This document shows positions 7,598-15,857 of a DNA stretch of 64,000 nt, one piece after another (position 1 is the stretch's first letter; each line of letters begins with the position of its first letter). Location of the stretch: assembly GCF_002355515.1 (NCBI RefSeq), contig NZ_AP014809.1, positions 1,441,001 through 1,505,000 on the forward strand. The letters are read 5' to 3'. The DNA is from Methylorubrum populi. GTDB taxonomy: Bacteria; Pseudomonadota; Alphaproteobacteria; Rhizobiales; Beijerinckiaceae. Both the position numbers and the translations under genes were made by a program. Below the pieces are notes generated by a model that was not told the DNA's origin, did no database searches, and saw only the letters and a list, made by a program, of their open reading frames with translations.

Positions 7598-8656
7598 GTG
7601 AACAGCGCAGCGGGGGCCGCCGATCAGGCGGCCGAGTTCTACCGTCTCGAGATTCATTCGGGACTCTACGCGGGCGTGACGCAGGAGCTGGGCCCGGGCC
7701 GAGTGGTGCTCGGCAGCGGCGCCGGCGCCGACATCCTGCTGATGGAGCCCGATTTCGCTCCGATCCACGCGGCCGTCGTTCTGCAGGACGGGACGATCCG
7801 CATCGAGGGTCTGGAGCAGGGCGTGGCGGTGACCGGCATAGGACCGGTGCCGGCGGGCGCCGCGCGCACGGTCCGTCTCCCGGCGACGGTCGAGATCGGC
7901 GGGGTCGCGCTCGCCTGGGCGATCGCCGGGCCGTCCGCTTCCGGCGAGGCCGCCGGGTCCGCCCGCCCGCTCGGGATGCTGCGGCGCCTTCTCGCGCGGC
8001 CGGCGGTGCCGGGCATCGCCGCGGGCGTGGTGCTCGCGGTCACCGTGTTCCTGACCCTGGCTAACCCGATCGCCGGGGCCGCCGTCCTGATCGACGGCAC
8101 CGGCCGGGACGCGCATGTGCAGCCGGTCGCGGCGAGCCCGTCGATACCGGTGCAGGCAACGCCCACGCCCGCAATCCCCCCCGCAATCCCCACGGCGGCC
8201 GCGTCGTCGCCGATCCCGCCGGATGCCGGACTCCCGCGTCCCGCCCTCCCGGCGCAGAAGGCCGGCACCGTCGAGGCGGCGGCAAAGGCACTTCAGGCGG
8301 AGGCCGCCGGGGCCGGGCTGCTCAACGTCCACGTCAAGGGCAGCGGCGGTGCCGTGGCCGCGACGGGAACGATCGAGCCGACGATGGCCGGTCGATGGGA
8401 AGCGCTGCAGAAGGCGTTCGACGAGCGCTTCGCCGGCGACGTCACGCTCGTCAACAGCGTCGCCGTCAAGGCGGAGAAGCTGCCCGCCTCGCTCGGCATC
8501 GAGGGGGTCTGGCGCGGTGCCCAGCCGTACATCGTCGTGCGCGGCCAGCGCTACCTCGTCGGCGCCGTCGTCGATGGCGGCTGGACCATCCGCGAGATCG
8601 AGCGCGACCGCGTGATGCTGGAGCGCGAGGGCCGCCTCGTCGCGATGCGCTTCTAG
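7598..8656 (+). CDS. sctD: T3SS inner-membrane ring protein SctD (FHA-like domain)
   Basis: A 352-residue bitopic protein. The cytoplasmic N-terminal domain (residues 1-105) has an FHA-like beta-sandwich pattern (LEIHSGLYAGVTQELGPGRV, LGSGAGADILL, APIHAAVVLQDG). A transmembrane helix follows at about residues 137-155 (IAAGVVLAVTVFLTLANPIA). After a Pro-rich linker, the periplasmic part holds one or two ring-building modules (GVWRGAQPYIVVRGQRYLVG). This is the YscD/PrgH architecture, shorter than animal-pathogen members. The start is GTG 7598 with an AGGAAGGGGAGG ribosome site. It bridges the basal rings and the sorting platform. Confidence 0.85.
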   Translation: MNSAAGAADQAAEFYRLEIHSGLYAGVTQELGPGRVVLGSGAGADILLMEPDFAPIHAAVVLQDGTIRIEGLEQGVAVTGIGPVPAGAARTVRLPATVEIGGVALAWAIAGPSASGEAAGSARPLGMLRRLLARPAVPGIAAGVVLAVTVFLTLANPIAGAAVLIDGTGRDAHVQPVAASPSIPVQATPTPAIPPAIPTAAASSPIPPDAGLPRPALPAQKAGTVEAAAKALQAEAAGAGLLNVHVKGSGGAVAATGTIEPTMAGRWEALQKAFDERFAGDVTLVNSVAVKAEKLPASLGIEGVWRGAQPYIVVRGQRYLVGAVVDGGWTIREIERDRVMLEREGRLVAMRF

Positions 8657-8685
8657 AATCCGACCCTCGCACACCGAGCCGCCCG

Positions 8686-9222
8686 ATGGCCCGCCGCACC
8701 CGCGTCACCTCGTCGATTCCCTCCTCGGAGGGCGCCTACGCGCTCGAGCGCGAACGCCTCGCCGGGCGCAATCAGGCCGGCGCCGATGCCCGCCTCGCGG
8801 ACGTGGACGGAATCGGCGAGCGGGGCGCCCACGGCGGGCAGGCCGGGGCGCCGGCCGAGGAGGGCGTACCGCTCGATTCGGCCATCGACGCCATGCTCGC
8901 GGCCGGGGGCGTCGACGCGGTCACCCGGGTGCGCCTGAGCGCGGCGCGCCGGGCGATCAGCGAGGGCGGGTCCGGCGCGGCATCGGACGGATTCGAGGGC
9001 GAGAGCCTGTCGCACGCCCTGTTCCGGTTCGTGATGCCGCGGCTGCACCATCCCGAGGTGCTGCGGGCCGAGCGGCACCGGGCGCTGCTGGAGGATCTCG
9101 CCGACGGGCTCGCCGAAGCCGGCGGGGACGTCGTGATCCGCGAGGGCACCCTCGTCGTGCATCGCGAGCTGCGCCGCCTCGCCCTTCTCAGGACCGGGCG
9201 CAACGCGCTGGTGGAGGGATAG
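8686..9222 (+). CDS. Putative T3SS export protein SctX-like (YscX position)
   Basis: A 178-residue soluble protein with ATG 8686. The N-terminus (MARRTRVTSSIPSSEGAYAL) and the helical C-terminal half (EVLRAERHRALLEDLADGLA, then RRLALLRTGRNALVEG) recall the layout of YscX: a signal-like N-terminus and helical C-terminus. More persuasive is position: X-like, TPR Y-like and SctV genes follow one another as yscX-yscY-yscV do in Yersinia. In that system YscX and YscY form a complex with each other and with SctV and control early substrate export. Sequence identity is too low to confirm without profile comparison; a gatekeeper (SctW/TyeA) fragment is an alternative. Confidence 0.5.
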   Translation: MARRTRVTSSIPSSEGAYALERERLAGRNQAGADARLADVDGIGERGAHGGQAGAPAEEGVPLDSAIDAMLAAGGVDAVTRVRLSAARRAISEGGSGAASDGFEGESLSHALFRFVMPRLHHPEVLRAERHRALLEDLADGLAEAGGDVVIREGTLVVHRELRRLALLRTGRNALVEG

Positions 9223-9227
9223 CCGCC

Positions 9228-9725
9228 ATGTTCGACGCGGAACGCGACGACGAGCCCGCTCATGCCCTGCCGGTCCCGGCGCGGGCCCGCCCGCTCGCGG
9301 CACCGCAGGCCCGGCCGCCGCTGATTGCCCGCGAGCAGCGCGACCTGCTCTGCGCGCTGGCCTACGTCGCGCTCGGCATCGGCGACGGGCGCCAGGCCGT
9401 GACGCTGCTCGACCTCGTCCTGCGCGAGGTGCCGGACGACGCGGGCGCCCTGCGCCTCCTGGCCTATGCCCGCGTCGCGACCGGCGACGGCGAGGGTGCA
9501 CTCGCCGCCCTCGACCGGCTGGAGCGGCTTCGCGCGGGTCATCACGAGAAGCTTCGCGATGGCCGCGGGGCGGACCGCAGGGACGCGCCGGATGACGGGG
9601 AGCCGTCCGCGCCGCTGCTGCTCCTGCGCAGTCAGGCCCTGCGCCTCGCCGGCCGCCTGGACGAGGGCCGCGCCACCTTCCGCCGCTTCGTCGCGGCGCG
9701 CCGTATCCGGGAGAAAGCCGCGTGA
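9228..9725 (+). CDS. TPR chaperone SctY-like (YscY/y4yS position)
   Basis: A 165-residue protein with two to three TPR-like helical repeats: LLCALAYVALGIGDGRQAVT, LREVPDDAGALRLLAYARVA and LLLLRSQALRLAGRLDEGRA. It fits the small TPR chaperones next to sctV (YscY; y4yS in rhizobia). It starts 5 bases after the sctX-like stop and overlaps sctV by 4 bases (GTGA). It is cytoplasmic, with no signal peptide. Likely role: partner of the upstream gene product at the SctV export gate. Confidence 0.65.
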   Translation: MFDAERDDEPAHALPVPARARPLAAPQARPPLIAREQRDLLCALAYVALGIGDGRQAVTLLDLVLREVPDDAGALRLLAYARVATGDGEGALAALDRLERLRAGHHEKLRDGRGADRRDAPDDGEPSAPLLLLRSQALRLAGRLDEGRATFRRFVAARRIREKAA

Positions 9726-11872
9726 TCGCCACCGCGAAGAGCTTCCTGTGCCGCCTGCCGGCGAGCCCCGACATCGCCGTCGCCCTCGTCGTGATCCTCG
9801 CGGTCGCGATGATGGTGCTGCCGATGCCGCACCTGCTCGTGGACACGCTGATCGCGTTCAATCTCGGCTTCTCGGTGCTGCTGCTGATGGTGGCGCTCTA
9901 CGTGCTAAGCCCGCTCGAATTCTCGACGCTGCCCGGCATCATCCTGATCTCGACGGTGTTCCGCCTCGCGCTCACCATCACCACCGCGCGCCTGATCCTG
10001 GCCGAGGGTGATGCGGGCGAGATCATCCGCACCTTCGGCGAGTTCGTGATTTCGGGGAACCTGATCGTCGGGATCGTGGTGTTCCTCATCATCACGCTGG
10101 TGCAGTTCATCGTCATCGCCAAGGGCGCCGAGCGCGTGGCCGAGGTGGGCGCGCGCTTCACCCTCGACGCCCTGCCGGGCAAGCAGATGGCGATCGACGC
10201 GGAGCTGCGGAACGGCGACATCGACCAGGCGCAGGCCAAGGTCCGCCGCTCCGTCCTGGAGCGGGAGAGCCAGCTCTACGGCGCCATGGACGGCGCGATG
10301 AAGTTCGTCAAAGGCGATGCCATCGCCGGGCTCGTCGTCATCGCCGTCAACATGATCGGCGGGCTGGCCATCGGCGTGCTCAACCGCGGCATGCCTGTGG
10401 GCCAGGCGCTGCACGAGTACACCCTGCTCTCGATCGGCGACGCGCTGATCTCGCAGATCCCCGCCCTGCTGCTCTCGCTCACCGCCGGCACCATCGTCAC
10501 CCGCGTCACCGGCGGGCGCGACATCGGCCTCGGCCGCGACATCGCCGACCAGCTCGTCTCGGATCCGCGGGCGCTGCGGCTCGCTGCCGCCGTGCTGCTC
10601 GGCATGGCCGCGATTCCGGGCTTCCCCGCCCCGGTCTTCCTCGTGCTCGCGGCCGTGTTCGCCGCCGCGAGCTTCCGCCGCCGGCCCGCGCCGGAGGCGG
10701 CGGAAGCGGAGGGTGCCGAGGCCGAGGAGGCGCGCCGCGTGGGAAAACCCGCCCTGCCCGCCGAGGCGATCCCCGTGATGCTCAACCTCGCCCCGGGCCT
10801 GATCGAGCGCATCGACGCCCAGGCGATCGCCCGGACCATCGCGCGGACCCGCAGCGCCGTCTCGACCGATCTCGGCGTGCTGATTCCCGAAGTCGGCTTG
10901 ACCGTCGATCCGAACCTCGGCGAGGGCGAGTTCCGCCTCGACGTCGAGGGCGTTCCGGTCGAGAGCGGCCATGTCCGCCCGGACCAGCTCGTCCTCAACG
11001 ACGACGTGGCCAACCTCGAACTCGCCGGCATCCCCTTCACCCGCGAGGAGGGCGCGGGGGCGCCGGTCCGGATCGATGCCGACCAGGCCGCGGCCCTCGA
11101 CGAGGCGGGCATCGGCTACCACGATCCCGTCGGCGTGATCGGTGCGCGGGTGCGGGGCGTGCTGACGCGCCATGCCGGCCGCTTCGTCGGCATCCAGGAG
11201 ACGCGCGCCCTGCTCGGGCGGATGGAGGCGGGCTACGGCGACCTCGTCAAGGAGGTGCTGCGCTCGGTGCCGGTGCCGCGGATCGCCGAGGTGCTGCGCC
11301 GCCTCCTCGACGAGGGGATTCCCATGCGCAACACGCGCATCCTGCTCGAGGCACTGGCCGAGTGGGGCGAGCGCGAGCAGAACCCGATGCTGCTCACCGA
11401 ATACGTCCGCTCGGGCCTCAAGCGCCAGATCTGCCACCGCCACGCCAACGGCCACAAGGTGGTCGCCGCCTACGTGCTGGAGCGCGAGACCGAGGAGGCG
11501 GTGCGGGCGGCCGTGCGCGACACGGCGGTCGGCCCCTATCTCGTGCTCGACGAGCGGGCCTCGGAGGCGCTGCTGGCGCAGATGCGCCGCATCCAGGACG
11601 GGCTCGGCCCCCGCACGGGCGAGGACGAGGCGGGGCGGCCGGTGCTGCTCGCCTCCATGGACATCCGCCGCTTCGTGCGCGGCTTCCTGTCCCGCAACGG
11701 CATCGATCTCGCCGTGCTGTCCTACCAGGATCTCGCCGACGAATTCACGATCCAGCCGGTCGGCTCGATCAGCCTCGCGCGCCCGCAGGCCGCGCCCAAA
11801 CCCGCCCCGAAGGCGCAAGCGGCCCCGGCCCCGAAGGAACGCGCGCCCGACGTCTTGGCCGCCGCCGGCTGA
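9722..11872 (+). CDS. sctV: T3SS export gate protein SctV
   Basis: A 716-residue FlhA/LcrD-family protein. The N-terminal half has about seven to eight transmembrane segments (from IAVALVVILAVAMMVLP, LLVDTLIAFNLGFSVLLLMV). It includes the diagnostic TVFRLALTITTARLIL, the long conserved loop FTLDALPGKQMAIDAELRNG and ISQIPALLLSLTAGTIVTRV. The C-terminal half (from about residue 345) is the cytosolic nonamer domain that docks chaperone-substrate complexes. Start GTG 9722. It carries an unusually Ala/Lys/Pro-rich tail (RPQAAPKPAPKAQAAPAPK) of about 35 residues. Full length for the family and intact. Confidence 0.97.
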   Translation: MIATAKSFLCRLPASPDIAVALVVILAVAMMVLPMPHLLVDTLIAFNLGFSVLLLMVALYVLSPLEFSTLPGIILISTVFRLALTITTARLILAEGDAGEIIRTFGEFVISGNLIVGIVVFLIITLVQFIVIAKGAERVAEVGARFTLDALPGKQMAIDAELRNGDIDQAQAKVRRSVLERESQLYGAMDGAMKFVKGDAIAGLVVIAVNMIGGLAIGVLNRGMPVGQALHEYTLLSIGDALISQIPALLLSLTAGTIVTRVTGGRDIGLGRDIADQLVSDPRALRLAAAVLLGMAAIPGFPAPVFLVLAAVFAAASFRRRPAPEAAEAEGAEAEEARRVGKPALPAEAIPVMLNLAPGLIERIDAQAIARTIARTRSAVSTDLGVLIPEVGLTVDPNLGEGEFRLDVEGVPVESGHVRPDQLVLNDDVANLELAGIPFTREEGAGAPVRIDADQAAALDEAGIGYHDPVGVIGARVRGVLTRHAGRFVGIQETRALLGRMEAGYGDLVKEVLRSVPVPRIAEVLRRLLDEGIPMRNTRILLEALAEWGEREQNPMLLTEYVRSGLKRQICHRHANGHKVVAAYVLERETEEAVRAAVRDTAVGPYLVLDERASEALLAQMRRIQDGLGPRTGEDEAGRPVLLASMDIRRFVRGFLSRNGIDLAVLSYQDLADEFTIQPVGSISLARPQAAPKPAPKAQAAPAPKERAPDVLAAAG

Positions 11873-11953
11873 CCCCGCCTTCCGCACCCCGATCGCGGCC
11901 CGGATCCCTGAACGATCCGGACGCGGCATCCCGCCCGCACGAGGAGACCGCCG

Positions 11954-14900
11954 ATGGCCTCATCCGCTTCCGTCGCCCCGCGGCCCGCCCCGCCATCGGC
12001 ACAATCATCGCCACAATCACCGGCGTCCGCATCCGAGCGGGCCTTCCCCCAGGCCGCCGCTGTCGAACCGGCCACCGAGCCGGCGGCGGCGCCTCCGCCT
12101 GCGAATGCCAACGAGAACGGGCCCGCTCCTGCCGCCGATGCCCCGTCATCCGCGCGTGCGGACGAAATCGCCGCCTGGGCGGACGAACGATCGGATCACA
12201 GCGGCGGCTTCCTCGGCTTCGGCGGCACCGATTCGAGCGAGAAGGTCCGCGACGCGCTCGCCGGCCGTTCGGAACTCGGGCCGCTGGACGCGAGCGAGCA
12301 GCGGGCGCTGACCGACCGGATGATCGTGCGCTGGGAGGCCGGGCGCGGCGACGGCGCGAGCGGACCCGCCCGGCTCGTCGACGCCCTCGACAACGCTCCG
12401 GACATCCGCGCCCTCGTCGGCGAACGCCTCGCCGCCCGCGCCGCGGCGATCTCGAACGAGACGCCGTTCGATCCGAACAAGCCCGACGAGAACTGGGAGA
12501 GCCGCGCCCGGGCGCAGGGCTACGCCAACAATGCGGTGCGCGCGGCCGGCGCGGCCGACGATCCGGCCGCGTCCGGACGGCTGCGGGCGATGACCGAGGC
12601 GCTCGGCCCCGAGGATGCGGGCCGCTTTGCCCGGACGCTGGCCGGCCGCAACGGGCTCATGGCCGGCGGGGTCACCGCGGCGGGCGGCTCGCCGCTCGGC
12701 CGCACCCTCGGCGCGCTGGACGGCGCCCCGGCGAGCGAGGCGCGCAGCAGCTTCGTCCAGAACGCCTTCGCGGAGACGCCGGCCTCCGCCTACGCCGATC
12801 CGGCGCTGCAGCGCGCCATGGGCACGGCGCTGGCGCGGGAATGGAACCCGGACGATGCGGGCGCCGCCACCCGCGACGCGGAGCGCCTGACCGGCATTCT
12901 CGGCACGGACCAGGGTCGGCGCCTGCTCGGCGCGGGCGGCGAGGACGGCCCGTCGTTGGAAACGCGGGTGAACGCGCTCGCCACCGTGCGGGCGGATTCG
13001 GCCATCACCGGTGAGACGCTGAAGCGGACCGACGATCCCTGGACCAACCCGGCGATTCTCTCGCCGTCCGCCCAGGCCAGCGCACGGCACTATCTCGACG
13101 CCCGCGGCGACGCGGCCGTCGCGCTCGCGGGGACCGACCTCGACAACACCGTCGGCACGGCCATGGGCTTCGCGCCCGCGCTGCCGCCGGGCACCGATCC
13201 CGGAGAGGCCGAGGCCGCGGCGGCGCGGGGCGCGTTCAACTTCTACGGCAGCGGCGAAACGGCCGAGCCGGTCAAGACGGTGGCCGACCAGATCCGCACG
13301 GTTGCGGGCGACGGACCGGCCGACGTCACGGTGCTGCCGGTCACCTACTCGGACGGCAAGACGGGACCGGTCCAGGTGCCCCTGTTCCGCGTCACCGATC
13401 CATCGGGTGCCGAGCGCTACGTCGACAATACCGGGCGCCGCTACGACGACTTCGAGGCGTGGCGCACCGAGAACACGCTGCCGCCGGGCACGCAGGTCTA
13501 CCCCGAGGACGGCCACCTCACCGCGGGCGCGGACGGACGGGTCGCGCTCGGCCAGGGCAATACCCCGAAGACCGTCGACAGCTTCGGCGAGCATCTCACC
13601 GCCGTCGTGGACAAGGCCGCCCTCGTCGGCGGCATCGTCGCGGGCGGCGTGCTCATCGTCGGTACGGGCGGGCTCGCGGCACCGGTCGTGGCGGGAGCCG
13701 CCGCGGTGGCGGTCGGCGCGGGCGCCTGGGGCGCCTATCGCAGCGGCGGCGAACTGGTCGATCGCGGCCAGCACGGCCAGTCGCTGAACCCGCTCACCGA
13801 TGCCGAGGCCCGCGGCCTCTGGCTCAATCTCGGGGCGAGCGTCGCCTCGGTCGGCGCCTTCGGCTCCGCGGCGCGCCTGTCCCAGCTCGGCCGGGCCGGC
13901 CGGGCGGTGGCGCCGCTGGAAGCCTCGCTCCACGGCTACACCCAGGCGGGCGCCTTCGCCCTCGACACCGCGGCGGTGGCGGACCAGGGCATCGCCACCG
14001 CCCGGAACTGGAACCGGATGAGCGGGGAGGAGCGCGCCACCTCGCTCCTTCAGATCGGCTTCTGGGGCGTCGGCGCCGGGGTGAGCATGCGGGCGTCGGG
14101 CACCCGCAATCCCGGCGACATGTTCAATCCGGTCACGGTCCGCGACAACATCCTCGCCGCGAATCCACCGCCGGTCGCCGCCGATGCCTCGCTCGCGGGC
14201 GATGCCGTCAAGATCGACTTCGATCCCGCATCCGGCGTCGTCCGGGGCATCCGCCACGGTCCGGAGGCGACCCCGGCCGACATCGACCTGCACGCGCGCA
14301 CGGCGGCCGGCATCCAGCGCAGCCTCACCCTGGAGGGACAGGTGGCGCGGCTGTTCACGGGCCGGGGCGAACCGCCGCCCGGCAGCGTCGGCTGGGCGGC
14401 CCGCCAGGACATCGCCAAGGTCCGCGAGCGCCTCGACACACGGCTGCGCGAACTCGACGCCCCGGGGCTCACGCCCGAGCGGCGCGCCGAGATCGCGCAC
14501 GCCAACGCGATCGACCGGACCCATCTCGACGACTTGTCCGTGGAAGTCTCCTCCTTCGCCCGCGATCCGGCCTCGGCGACGATCGACGCCCGCAACAGCA
14601 AGCGCAAGCGCGTGGATGACGGCGCCGGGCCGGCGCCGAAGCGCGGCGGCTACGACATCGAGGCGGAACGGGCCAGGCTCCCGGTCGGCGAGACCACGCG
14701 GGAGGTCGGCGGCAACCGGGTGACCTACCACGTCAACGCGGAGCACAACCCGACCCAGGTCGACCTCTACCTGACCGAGATTCCCCCGAGCAAGAAGCGC
14801 TCGTCCGAGGAGAACCGGATGACGGCCGAGGTCGGCCGCTCCGGCGGGCGCGGGCGCGACACCCGCGAGGAGCGGGACAATGGCGGGCACATCGCCGGCT

Positions 14901-15286
14901 TCCAGTTCCTGCACGAGCAGGGACTGATCAATCAGTTCCCGCAGAACGAGGACTTCAACCAGCGGGTCTTCAACGAGATCGACGGCGAGGTCCGGCAATG
15001 GGTCGAGCAGGGCGCGCATGTCCATACGCGCTTCACCATCGGCGACGGCGACACGCCCGAGACCCGGATCTGGGGCGGCAAGCGCCCGAGCCACGTCACC
15101 GTGCAGTACGAGGTCACCGATCCTCAGACCGGCGAGGTGATCTACAGGACGGACGTCGCGCGCTTCGAGAACGAGGCCGGCCAGGAGTTCGACGGCTACA
15201 GGGACGGTCTGATCGCGGCAGGCGGCAACTCGAACGCGAAGATCGACGTTGCCGCCCGGATGCGCGAAGCTCTCGGGCTGGAATAG
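11954..15286 (+). CDS. Large putative T3SS effector/toxin with C-terminal DNA/RNA non-specific nuclease domain
   Basis: A 1110-residue protein at the end of the T3SS operon, 81 bases after sctV, with an AGGAGA ribosome site. Residues 1-85 are Ser/Pro/Ala-rich and disordered, suiting a type III secretion signal; there is no Sec signal. A long central region (about 85-550) is helical and then beta-rich (YVDNTGRRYDDFEAW, ENTLPPGTQVYPEDGHL); I recall similar text in DUF4781-type proteins but cannot verify it. Residues 553-600 are strongly hydrophobic and Gly-rich. Residues 883-897 form KRKR-x9-KR, an NLS-like bipartite motif. The C-terminal 210 residues resemble the Endonuclease_NS_2 fold: DNGGHIAG (His979 candidate catalytic residue) and NQFPQNEDFNQRVFNEID (Asn1002 and Glu1008 in metal-site positions). 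Expected activity is nucleic-acid cleavage in a target cell. Confidence 0.75.
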   Translation: MASSASVAPRPAPPSAQSSPQSPASASERAFPQAAAVEPATEPAAAPPPANANENGPAPAADAPSSARADEIAAWADERSDHSGGFLGFGGTDSSEKVRDALAGRSELGPLDASEQRALTDRMIVRWEAGRGDGASGPARLVDALDNAPDIRALVGERLAARAAAISNETPFDPNKPDENWESRARAQGYANNAVRAAGAADDPAASGRLRAMTEALGPEDAGRFARTLAGRNGLMAGGVTAAGGSPLGRTLGALDGAPASEARSSFVQNAFAETPASAYADPALQRAMGTALAREWNPDDAGAATRDAERLTGILGTDQGRRLLGAGGEDGPSLETRVNALATVRADSAITGETLKRTDDPWTNPAILSPSAQASARHYLDARGDAAVALAGTDLDNTVGTAMGFAPALPPGTDPGEAEAAAARGAFNFYGSGETAEPVKTVADQIRTVAGDGPADVTVLPVTYSDGKTGPVQVPLFRVTDPSGAERYVDNTGRRYDDFEAWRTENTLPPGTQVYPEDGHLTAGADGRVALGQGNTPKTVDSFGEHLTAVVDKAALVGGIVAGGVLIVGTGGLAAPVVAGAAAVAVGAGAWGAYRSGGELVDRGQHGQSLNPLTDAEARGLWLNLGASVASVGAFGSAARLSQLGRAGRAVAPLEASLHGYTQAGAFALDTAAVADQGIATARNWNRMSGEERATSLLQIGFWGVGAGVSMRASGTRNPGDMFNPVTVRDNILAANPPPVAADASLAGDAVKIDFDPASGVVRGIRHGPEATPADIDLHARTAAGIQRSLTLEGQVARLFTGRGEPPPGSVGWAARQDIAKVRERLDTRLRELDAPGLTPERRAEIAHANAIDRTHLDDLSVEVSSFARDPASATIDARNSKRKRVDDGAGPAPKRGGYDIEAERARLPVGETTREVGGNRVTYHVNAEHNPTQVDLYLTEIPPSKKRSSEENRMTAEVGRSGGRGRDTREERDNGGHIAGFQFLHEQGLINQFPQNEDFNQRVFNEIDGEVRQWVEQGAHVHTRFTIGDGDTPETRIWGGKRPSHVTVQYEVTDPQTGEVIYRTDVARFENEAGQEFDGYRDGLIAAGGNSNAKIDVAARMREALGLE

Positions 15287-15323
15287 CGCTCGCAAGGCGC
15301 GGGAACAGGAAGGGAGACGGGGT

Positions 15324-15731
15324 TTGGGCGAGCAAGGCACCATTGAGGCGCTGCATCACGAGATCGGCCGCCTCGTCGTCCACGACGAGGCCTATCTGGA
15401 GCAGCCCTGGTCGAGCCTCTCCCTCGTCGCGACGATGCGCGACGAGAACACCGTGCAGCTTCACGGCTACGCCTATCTCGACGACGGTAAGACGGAGGCC
15501 GTGACGCCGCGGGCCTCGACGGTAGCGCAGCGCTTCGTCGAGTTGCACCGTGCCATGCGCGAGCGCGACCCCCGACCGTGGAAGGCCGCTCTGATGCAGA
15601 TCTGGCGGTCCGATGCGAAGGTAAGCTTCTTCTTCGAATACGACGATGCCGCCCGCTGGCGGGTGACGCCGGGCAACTTTCGGGAGATGCGCGAAGAATT
15701 GCGACCCAAGCAGGAGCCGGATGCCCGCTGA
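15324..15731 (+). CDS. Immunity-like protein paired with the nuclease effector
   Basis: A 135-residue acidic, soluble protein starting at TTG 15324, with ribosome site AGGAAGGGAG about 7-16 bases upstream and 38 bases after the nuclease stop. The C-terminal segment KVSFFFEYDDAARWRVTPGN followed by FREMREELRPK is a pattern I associate with YezG/DUF600-like immunity proteins that sit beside polymorphic toxins, though the family is not certain. No catalytic motif is visible. Position and type suggest it neutralises the nuclease in the producing cell. A T3SS chaperone is the main alternative: it is small, acidic and adjacent to an effector, but chaperones usually precede or overlap the effector start. 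Confidence 0.6.
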   Translation: MGEQGTIEALHHEIGRLVVHDEAYLEQPWSSLSLVATMRDENTVQLHGYAYLDDGKTEAVTPRASTVAQRFVELHRAMRERDPRPWKAALMQIWRSDAKVSFFFEYDDAARWRVTPGNFREMREELRPKQEPDAR

Positions 15732-15857
15732 GGCAGATTCAAGCCCGCAGGAGCAGAATGTATTCGGGATGGCGCTGCGGTGCGGCGGCGTGAACCTCGA
15801 TCAAGGCGGCAAAGGCCGTGCGAGCCGATGCCGCCCGATCTCGACGGCGCCTCGCGC

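Noticed and set aside
9905..11929. 674-codon minus-strand frame opposite sctV
   Set aside because: SctV motifs on the plus strand are unambiguous; the antisense product has no recognisable feature.
12146..15343. 1065-codon minus-strand open frame opposite the effector
   Set aside because: Long antisense frames are expected in GC-rich genes; the product is repetitive Arg/Gly/Val text, and the plus strand has a ribosome site, secretion-like N-terminus and nuclease motifs.
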